Shown piece after piece: positions 1-4,126 of a DNA stretch of 5,340 nucleotides. The notes below the pieces were generated by a model. It had not been told where the DNA came from. It was given only the letters and a program-made list of their open reading frames with translations, and did no database searches. Position 1 is the first letter of the stretch; the number at the start of each line of letters is the position of its first letter. This DNA comes from Dehalococcoidia bacterium (lineage in GTDB: Bacteria > Chloroflexota > Dehalococcoidia > Dehalococcoidales > G020351185), in NCBI GenBank assembly GCA_030635945.1, contig DAOVXW010000052.1:1-5340 (forward strand), written 5' to 3'. The translations under genes and the position numbers were made by a program.

Positions 1-33
1 AAAGTTACCTCCCTTTTTTCTATAGCACTCATA

Positions 34-62
34 TTGCACTACTATAACTAAGGTAATATAAT
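34..62 (+). promoter_or_regulatory. Probable sigma70-type promoter of the Crp/Fnr gene
   Basis: A perfect -10 hexamer TATAAT lies at 57-62. Seventeen bases upstream is a weak -35 match, TTGCAC at 34-39, which agrees with TTGACA at only the first three positions. Transcription would start near 68-70, about 50 bases before the ATG at 122. The poor -35 box suggests either a weak promoter or one that needs an activator. The palindrome at 77-92 falls just after the predicted start site, a position typical of repressor binding. This is a motif match only. Confidence 0.55.
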
Positions 63-76
63 AATGGCATATAAGC

Positions 77-92
77 GGTAACATATGTTACC
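77..92. promoter_or_regulatory. Perfect 16-bp palindrome, candidate operator for the adjacent Crp/Fnr regulator
   Basis: GGTAACATATGTTACC reads identically on both strands. Its core TAACA-TA-TGTTA matches the inner part of the PrfA box (TTAACA-NN-TGTTAA), a known Crp/Fnr-family operator. It differs from the E. coli CRP and FNR half-sites. It lies about 8 bases past the predicted transcription start and 29 bases before the Crp/Fnr start codon, so autorepression is the natural inference. An outer 8-bp inverted pair, AATAATGG at 60-67 and CCATTATT at 91-98, overlaps it. Confidence 0.6.
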
Positions 93-121
93 ATTATTGT
101 AAATAAGGAGATGTTAAAAGA

Positions 122-814
122 ATGTACCGTGAATGGATTGATGTTTTACAGACAGCCCCCCTGTTCAGGGGGATAGATAAGGAAGAACTGAATACGATGC
201 TTGGATGCCTCAAGCCCAGAGTAAAAAGGTATAAATACCGGGAGATTGTAGCTCTTTGCGGTACCCCTCTTTCCGGCATAGGAATCGTGGCGAGTGGCAA
301 GGTTGCCCTTACCAGAGAGACATATTCCGGCAATCGTATTATGCTTGGGATTCTGGGCTCCGGGAGTATCTTTGGCGAGACGGCGGCTTTTTCCAATGAC
401 AGGACCTGGCCGGTTACCGTAATTGCCAATGAAGATTGCCAGCTGTTATTTCTACCGCCCGACAAGATACGGGGAAACTGCTCCAATATATGCCCTGCGC
501 ATAGTATCCTTATATTGAATATGCTGAATATACTATCCAACAAAGCCCTGATGCTGAACAAGAAGATAGAGCATTTATCGGCTAAAAGTGTCAGGGGCAA
601 GATAAGCAGCTATCTGCTGGAGGAAAACAGGCAAACCAGTAAAACTGCTTTTATGGTACAGATGAAAAGACATGAACTTGCCGATTATCTCGGTATACCC
701 AGGCCATCGCTGTCACGGGAGATGGCTGTGATGAAAAAAGAGGGCATTATAGATTATGATGGCTCCTGGGTAAAGATTAATGATATTTTAACGCTGGAAA
801 GATTGATAGAGTAA
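122..814 (+). CDS. Crp/Fnr-family transcriptional regulator
   Basis: This 230-residue protein has the standard length and two-domain layout of the Crp/Fnr superfamily. Residues about 8-115 form the cyclic-nucleotide-binding-type beta-roll, with the conserved turn GSIFGETAAFS at 82-91. A long dimerisation helix follows at about 125-155. The C-terminal winged helix-turn-helix has the helix pair RHELADYLGIPRPSLSRE at 183-200, the usual DNA-recognition region. The pocket lacks the full cAMP-contact signature, so the ligand cannot be named. Cysteines 29, 46, 106, 120 and 124 are present. The CSNIC pair (120, 124) precedes the dimer helix, and I recall a similar pair in many Firmicutes relatives. 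There is no N-terminal FNR-type cysteine cluster. AAGGAG at 105-110 lies 11 bases before the ATG, a slightly long spacing, and no better in-frame start is visible. The target regulon is unknown; the palindrome at 77-92 suggests autoregulation. Confidence 0.93.
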   Translation: MYREWIDVLQTAPLFRGIDKEELNTMLGCLKPRVKRYKYREIVALCGTPLSGIGIVASGKVALTRETYSGNRIMLGILGSGSIFGETAAFSNDRTWPVTVIANEDCQLLFLPPDKIRGNCSNICPAHSILILNMLNILSNKALMLNKKIEHLSAKSVRGKISSYLLEENRQTSKTAFMVQMKRHELADYLGIPRPSLSREMAVMKKEGIIDYDGSWVKINDILTLERLIE

Positions 815-884
815 CAATTACCGCTTCCCATCCGGTGGAATTGCCTGGTTTACAATCTTACTTATCATAAAAAATAGGAGCAAT

Positions 885-1529
885 ATGCTTTTACTGGCCC
901 ATACGGGGATTGCCTTAGGTGCGGCAGTGCTGGTAACAGGCGCTTTGAAAAAGGGCAGTTTCTTAAAAAAGATTGAGGATGGTGCCGTCGAGACGCGCCG
1001 GCCTTTCCCTGAACAGGTACTGCCTTTGCCTATCCGCCCGCTGCGACGAATATCGTCCTGGCTAACCACTCTTGGGAAGTATGTAGATATAAGGTTGCTG
1101 TTTATAGGCGCCCTGCTGCCGGATATCATTGATAAACCGCTGGGGCACCTGTTTTTCAGAGAGACTTTGAGCAATGGCCGAATATTCGCTCATACCCTTT
1201 TGTTTTTTATAATCATAGCCCTCATCGGATTATATCTTTACCGCAGCCGCAGCCAGTTATGGTTGCTTGTAATTACCTTCGGCACACTGGTGCACCTTGT
1301 ACTCGATCAGATGTGGCAGGAGCATCAAACTCTGCTTTGGCCGGTTTTTGGCTTTGCTTTTCCCAGGGGAGATATAACCGATTGGATTCAGAATACCCTT
1401 AAAACCCTACTGTCAAACCCGGCAGTATATATACCGGAACTGATTGGAGCAGGTATTATTATCTGGTTTGCCTGGTTTCTGCTGCGTAGGAAAAAAGTCC
1501 TTGCTTTTATAACAAGAGGGGAAATATAA
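885..1529 (+). CDS. Membrane-bound metal-dependent hydrolase-like protein (DUF457/YdjM-like)
   Basis: This 214-residue protein looks like an integral membrane member of the YdjM/DUF457 group, annotated as putative metal-dependent hydrolases. Candidate metal-binding residues sit in the usual order: His6 near the start (LLLAHTGIA), Asp80 and Asp83 in GALLPDIIDKP, His103 in GRIFAHTLLF, and His137 and Asp141 in LVHLVLDQMW. Hydrophobic stretches at about 5-20, 70-80, 102-118, 125-140 and 184-200 suggest several membrane segments, with a basic loop or tail (RRKK, 201-204) after the last. TAGGAG at 875-880 lies four bases before the ATG. It follows the Crp/Fnr gene by 70 bases in the same direction with no clear terminator between, so co-transcription is possible. 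No substrate is established for most of the family. The reading frame is secure; the biochemical role is not. Confidence 0.82.
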   Translation: MLLLAHTGIALGAAVLVTGALKKGSFLKKIEDGAVETRRPFPEQVLPLPIRPLRRISSWLTTLGKYVDIRLLFIGALLPDIIDKPLGHLFFRETLSNGRIFAHTLLFFIIIALIGLYLYRSRSQLWLLVITFGTLVHLVLDQMWQEHQTLLWPVFGFAFPRGDITDWIQNTLKTLLSNPAVYIPELIGAGIIIWFAWFLLRRKKVLAFITRGEI

Positions 1530-1541
1530 GAGGGGCATCGG

Positions 1542-1757
1542 TTAATCTGCAGCCTCAATCTTGAAAGAGATCTTTATCTTGGCACGGTAAACGGCAATTT
1601 TCCCATCTTCAATGTGCATATCCAATTCTTTAACTTCGGCTATGCGTAGATTGTGTAATGTTTTTGAAGCCAGCTTTACTGCCACCGCTGCCGCTTTTTC
1701 CCAGGACTCCGTACTGGTTCCTACGAGCTCAATGAATTTATAAACACTTTCAGTCAT
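1542..1757 (-). CDS. Dodecin family protein
   Basis: This 71-residue protein is a full-length dodecin, a small protein that assembles into a hollow dodecamer and in characterised members stores flavins such as riboflavin, FMN or FAD. The family pattern is clear: VYKFIELVGTS at 5-15, SWEKAAAVAV at 18-27, the helix end TLHNLRIAEV at 33-42, and IEDGKIAVYRAKIKISFK at 49-66. In flavin-binding bacterial dodecins a tryptophan usually follows the NLR motif and stacks on the isoalloxazine ring. Here that position is Ile39, so flavin binding may differ or be absent. GGGAGG lies about seven bases before the ATG. The gene ends 12 bases from the convergent membrane-protein gene, and its upstream region carries the long inverted repeat at 1782-1822. 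Confidence 0.93.
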   Translation of the reverse strand: MTESVYKFIELVGTSTESWEKAAAVAVKLASKTLHNLRIAEVKELDMHIEDGKIAVYRAKIKISFKIEAAD

Positions 1758-1781
1758 AATATTCCTCCCTCTTCTGAAATG

Positions 1782-1822
1782 TTCCAGGATTATAATCAGC
1801 GATGATGATTATAATCCTGGAA
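1782..1822. repeat. Perfect 16-bp inverted repeat with nested palindromic decamers
   Basis: The arms at 1782-1797 and 1807-1822 are perfect reverse complements separated by a 9-base loop (AGCGATGAT). Each arm contains GATTATAATC (1788-1797 and 1807-1816), which is itself a perfect palindrome, so the element is both an inverted repeat and a tandem pair of palindromes 19 bp apart centre to centre. It lies 25 bases upstream of the dodecin start codon and 42 bases past the VOC stop codon. No T-run follows the stem on either strand, so it is not a classical intrinsic terminator. It may be an mRNA hairpin or a paired operator. Each decamer contains TATAAT on both strands, but no good -35 box accompanies them. 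Confidence 0.85.
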
Positions 1823-1864
1823 GCTTATGGTTGTATATAACCTCGCCTCTGGCGGAACAATCAT

Positions 1865-2245
1865 TTACATATTATTTATTGATAGAATGTTTCCCTCGGT
1901 GTCCTTGAACCAGGCTGCTTTCATCTCACCCATCGTGGCAATACCATCTATGGTCTTAACCCCCATACCCGGAATATCAATTTCCTCAAAGACGACACCC
2001 TTTGCCTTGAGCTCCTTTACGGCGGTTTCAACATCCGTAATAGTGAACGAAGCGGCAGTATGATCGGCTTTGGTGGCTGAGCGTTGATAGATGTAGAGTT
2101 TTGTGCCTTCCCCAGCCTGCAAAACAGCTCCCGGAGACGGGTCGGTGCGGGTAACTTTAAGGCCAAGTTTCTGTTCATAGAATCTCTTAGCCCTCTCTAG
2201 ATCAACCACAGGTAATGTTGGATGAATTGGTGCATTGGTTAGCAT
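1865..2245 (-). CDS. VOC superfamily (glyoxalase/bleomycin-resistance fold) protein
   Basis: This 126-residue protein has the paired beta-alpha-beta-beta-beta layout of the vicinal oxygen chelate superfamily. The first module opens with IHPTLPVVDLERAKRFYEQK (7-26), the usual first strand and helix, and the second with HTAASFTITDVETAVKEL (62-79). The C-terminal WFKDTEGNILSI (112-123) is the typical last strand. Against E. coli glyoxalase I, His8 and His62 match the two histidine ligands. The two glutamate positions appear to be Tyr51 and Ser122, so a canonical glyoxalase I metal site is incomplete. It is better called VOC family than lactoylglutathione lyase. AAAGGAGG lies about eight bases before the ATG. 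It sits 92 bases downstream of the DJ-1/PfpI gene, which fits a role in stress or reactive-metabolite handling, but the substrate is unknown. Confidence 0.9.
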   Translation of the reverse strand: MLTNAPIHPTLPVVDLERAKRFYEQKLGLKVTRTDPSPGAVLQAGEGTKLYIYQRSATKADHTAASFTITDVETAVKELKAKGVVFEEIDIPGMGVKTIDGIATMGEMKAAWFKDTEGNILSINNM

Positions 2246-2284
2246 TGTTTTTTCCTCCTTTGATTTACTTTTTTATAATATCCT

Positions 2285-2306
2285 CTGCCACATTCATATT
2301 TGGCAG
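2285..2306. repeat. Small inverted repeat between the DJ-1/PfpI and VOC genes
   Basis: CTGCCA at 2285-2290 and TGGCAG at 2301-2306 are perfect 6-bp inverted arms around a 10-base AT-rich loop. It lies about 40 bases upstream of the VOC start codon on the minus strand. It could be an operator or a leader hairpin. At this length chance is not excluded. Confidence 0.35.
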
Positions 2307-2317
2307 CTATCCGGATT

Positions 2318-2334
2318 TAAACCATTCTGGTTTA
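2318..2334 (-). repeat. Stem-loop just past the DJ-1/PfpI stop codon
   Basis: TAAACCA (2318-2324) and TGGTTTA (2328-2334) form a perfect 7-bp stem with a 3-base loop, beginning three bases after the DJ-1/PfpI stop codon on the minus strand. It is AT-rich and is not followed by a U-run, so it would be a poor intrinsic terminator. It may act as a 3'-end processing or stability hairpin between the two genes. Confidence 0.4.
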
Positions 2335-2337
2335 GCC

Positions 2338-2853
2338 TTAAATGGCTTGGATTATTGCTTCGTTAAATCTTGGCAGGTCTGCCGGTCTGCGTGCCGTGAT
2401 TATGTTTCCATCCTGAACTATGGGAGCATCGACCCATTCTGCCCCCGCATTTCTGAGGTCCACCGCTATGGTAGGCCATGAGGTGACACGGCGCCCCCTC
2501 ACTATTTCAGCCGAGATGAGGAGTTGTGGTCCATGGCAAATAGCAGCAATTACCTTATCCTGGTCATGAGCCTTCCTGACCAGGTCAATCATTGGTTGAT
2601 GCAGGCGCATTTTATCAGGAGCATAGCCTCCGGGTATGATGACGCCATCAAAAGTTTCGGCATTCGCTTCCCCGGCGGTGATATCTGCTGTCACGGTAAT
2701 GATGCCTCTTTTACCTGTGTAAGCCTCCCTGGAACCGCTGCCTATAATTAACACCCCGATATCGGTGTTCTTCATAGCTTTCATTGACTCGATAAGTTCT
2801 GAATCTTCGAACCCTTCTTCAACCAGGATGGCGATTCTCTTTCCATCGGGCAT
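2338..2853 (-). CDS. DJ-1/PfpI family protein (type 1 glutamine amidotransferase-like)
   Basis: This 171-residue protein is a full-length DJ-1/PfpI member with the flavodoxin-like class I glutamine amidotransferase fold. Key residues are visible: Glu16 in EGFEDSEL, matching the conserved acidic residue near the active site; IIPGGYAPD at 72-80; and the nucleophile elbow AAICHGPQ at 103-110 with Cys106 followed by His107, as in PfpI. TSWPTIAVDLRNAGAEWVD (124-142) and the terminal RRPADLP (155-161) are also typical. Characterised relatives have been reported as intracellular proteases, chaperones or protein/glyoxal deglycases; the sequence does not decide among these. The ATG lies one base after the stop codon of the Hsp20-like remnant. 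Its Shine-Dalgarno, AAAGGA at 2866-2861, sits inside that reading frame, so translational coupling is likely. The next gene downstream is the VOC protein. Confidence 0.94.
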   Translation of the reverse strand: MPDGKRIAILVEEGFEDSELIESMKAMKNTDIGVLIIGSGSREAYTGKRGIITVTADITAGEANAETFDGVIIPGGYAPDKMRLHQPMIDLVRKAHDQDKVIAAICHGPQLLISAEIVRGRRVTSWPTIAVDLRNAGAEWVDAPIVQDGNIITARRPADLPRFNEAIIQAI

Positions 2854-2854
2854 T

Positions 2855-3040
2855 TTAATTTCCTTTAAACACTTCTATCACCGGGGCATACTCTATCTCA
2901 GCTACCGGTGCCTGCCTCCATGCTACAGGTAGAAATGGCTGCCTTAATTTATCCTGAAAACAATGTCCCAGCTCCTTTAATTCACTAAATGGCTTTCGGG
3001 AAATTAATTCTTTACACAGCCCTCGTTTCTTTTTGAACAT
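2855..3040 (-). pseudogene. Truncated N-terminal remnant of a small heat-shock protein (Hsp20/alpha-crystallin)
   Basis: This 61-codon frame resembles the N-terminal arm of bacterial Hsp20 proteins: a PF.EL..L motif (KPFSELKEL, 16-24), an amphipathic stretch, FLPVAW (36-41), and then YAPVIEVF (51-58), matching the APAIEVFE/APAVDVYE segment that normally leads into the alpha-crystallin domain. The frame stops three residues later, where that roughly 90-residue domain should begin, and I find no trace of it elsewhere in the window. The Shine-Dalgarno GAGGAGGTG at 3055-3047 is near perfect with six-base spacing to the ATG at 3040. An in-frame GTG at 3049 overlaps that site and is rejected as the start. 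The TAA is followed after one base by the DJ-1/PfpI ATG. The frame probably still directs translation and may serve as a coupling leader. The Hsp20 identity comes from motif memory; a short unrelated leader peptide is the alternative. Confidence 0.65.
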
Positions 3041-3237
3041 AGCCGGCACCTCCTCAATTTATTGAATAATGTTCAGTTTCCTGAATAAAAAGGTTCTCAG
3101 AAATAATATAAAGGATTGATAATAACGAAGTCATAAAATGAAAGGGGAAAAAGTTACGAAATTATAACAGTATAGATTTTGGATTTCCGGAGGAAGTTCG
3201 GCTTATACGGAAACCATTTAATCGGAAGCACCCTGAC

Positions 3238-3939
3238 TTATTGAGATACCGGTTTATCCAGGATGTAGCCGGATCTCGGGATGGTGCGGATAAGCTTTGG
3301 ATTATCCGGATCGGTTTCAATCTTCCTTCGTAACCGGCTGATGCATGTTCTGAGGAGTTGAACATCGTTGCGGTACTCGGGCCCCCAGATTTGGGTAAGT
3401 AAATTCTCGTAAAGCATAAGGCGGCCCGCGTTTTTAACAAGCTGACTCAATAAAAACCACTCGGTTCGCGTTAGATACCGTTCCTCATCCCCTACAGAGA
3501 TATCATGCCTCTTGAAGTCGATAGTTATCTGCCCCAGGCTAATCTTTTCCGGAATATCCAAACGTTTTAACTGTTCAACGCGGCGCATAACTGCCTCTAT
3601 CCGGGCAATCAATTCATCAGGATTGAATGGCTTGGTAAGGTAGTCATCGGCACCTAGCTGGAATCCTTTGATTTTATCAATATCATCACCTTTAGCAGTG
3701 AGAATAATTACCGGAATAGATGAAAAACTACGCAGCTCCCTAAGCATATCCAGGCCACTCATCTTCGGCATGAGCAGGTCAAGCACAATCAGGTTAGGCT
3801 CCTGAGCCTGCGCTTGTTCCAAACCCTGAACTCCATCATTGGCCGTTGATACCTCATACCCTGAAGCTTTCAGCTTGGACCTGAGGAAATTCAGGATTCG
3901 TTCATCATCTTCGACTACCAGTATTCGGCATTGTTTCAT
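3238..3939 (-). CDS. OmpR/PhoB-family two-component response regulator
   Basis: This 233-residue protein is a complete OmpR-type response regulator. The receiver domain (about 4-118) has the acidic pocket Glu10-Asp11-Asp12 in VVEDDE, the phospho-acceptor Asp54 in LIVLDLLMP, Thr81 in ILTAKGDD and Lys103 in YLTKPFNPDEL. The C-terminal winged-helix DNA-binding domain (about 133-228) contains YLTRTEWFLLSQLVKN at 155-170, the recognition-helix region DVQLLRTCISRLRRKIE at 192-208, and the closing hairpin IRTIPRSGYILD at 217-228. All residues needed for phosphorylation are present. GGAG lies five bases before the ATG. The gene is divergent from the MASE3-PAS sensor, and each has its own consensus-like promoter in the shared spacer, so the sensor is the probable partner. 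The target genes are unknown. Confidence 0.95.
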   Translation of the reverse strand: MKQCRILVVEDDERILNFLRSKLKASGYEVSTANDGVQGLEQAQAQEPNLIVLDLLMPKMSGLDMLRELRSFSSIPVIILTAKGDDIDKIKGFQLGADDYLTKPFNPDELIARIEAVMRRVEQLKRLDIPEKISLGQITIDFKRHDISVGDEERYLTRTEWFLLSQLVKNAGRLMLYENLLTQIWGPEYRNDVQLLRTCISRLRRKIETDPDNPKLIRTIPRSGYILDKPVSQ

Positions 3940-3964
3940 ATAATCTCCGACCTACCTGATTGTC

Positions 3965-3993
3965 ATAATAATAGACTGTGCAGTTCATGTCAA
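3965..3993 (-). promoter_or_regulatory. Strong sigma70-type promoter of the response regulator gene
   Basis: On the minus strand a perfect TTGACA (plus-strand 3993-3988) is followed after exactly 17 bases by TATTAT (3970-3965), five of six matches to TATAAT. The predicted start site near 3958 leaves a short leader containing the GGAG ribosome binding site before the ATG at 3939. It is the best promoter match in the window. Confidence 0.75.
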
Positions 3994-4075
3994 TGCATCC
4001 ATTTTAATGCAACAGGTATACAATCAAACTGAATCCTGTTTTATAGATCTGAAGATTAACCCCACTTGGAACAGG
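3992..4075. repeat. Cluster of short repeats in the divergent spacer
   Basis: AATGCA occurs directly at 3992-3997 and 4006-4011, and TGCAT (3994-3998) with ATGCA (4007-4011) forms an inverted pair beside the -35 box of the response regulator promoter. AACAGG at 4011-4016, its complement CCTGTT at 4035-4040 and a second AACAGG at 4070-4075 could form two mutually exclusive stems. OmpR-type regulators usually bind direct repeats, so autoregulation of the divergent pair is plausible. The units are short and some may be chance. Confidence 0.3.
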
Positions 4076-4080
4076 CTGAC

Positions 4081-4109
4081 TTGACGGCTCAATGGTATGC
4101 CTATATCAT
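4081..4109 (+). promoter_or_regulatory. Sigma70-type promoter of the MASE3 sensor gene
   Basis: TTGACG at 4081-4086 matches five of six -35 bases. After a 17-base spacer, TATCAT at 4104-4109 matches five of six -10 bases. The start site near 4116 leaves an untranslated leader of only about 11 bases before the ATG at 4127. It also excludes the in-frame upstream ATG at 4097, which lies inside the promoter spacer. Confidence 0.65.
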
Positions 4110-4126
4110 TTGCGGGTAAGGTAACC

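Noticed and set aside
21..46. GCACTC near 25-30, considered as part of a CIRCE (HrcA) heat-shock element
   Set aside because: The second half GAGTGCTAA is absent after nine bases. Only a partial match to the first half and a direct GCACT repeat are present.
94..600. 168-codon open frame on the minus strand opposite the Crp/Fnr gene
   Set aside because: It is antisense to a clear Crp/Fnr coding sequence, has no recognisable domain, and its composition fits a shadow frame.
818..1174. 118-codon minus-strand frame opposite the membrane hydrolase gene
   Set aside because: It overlaps a gene with clear family motifs on the other strand and shows no family resemblance of its own.
1789..1817. TATAAT in the decamer at 1788-1797 as the dodecin -10 box
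   Set aside because: The hexamer 17 bases upstream on the minus strand is GGATTA, a poor -35 match, so the promoter call is not supported.
2215..2751. Plus-strand frames of 88 and 75 codons across the VOC/DJ-1 region
   Set aside because: Both lie largely antisense to well-supported genes and match no family I recognise.
3184..3213. TTTCCG and CGGAAA inverted pair past the response regulator, considered as a terminator
   Set aside because: The stem is only 6 bp with an 18-base loop and no U-run follows on the minus strand. I see no convincing terminator in 3041-3237.
4097..4126. Upstream in-frame ATG extending the MASE3 sensor by ten residues
   Set aside because: It has no ribosome binding site and lies inside the spacer of the promoter at 4081-4109. 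The ATG at 4127 has AAGG upstream and fits the mapped-by-motif start site better.
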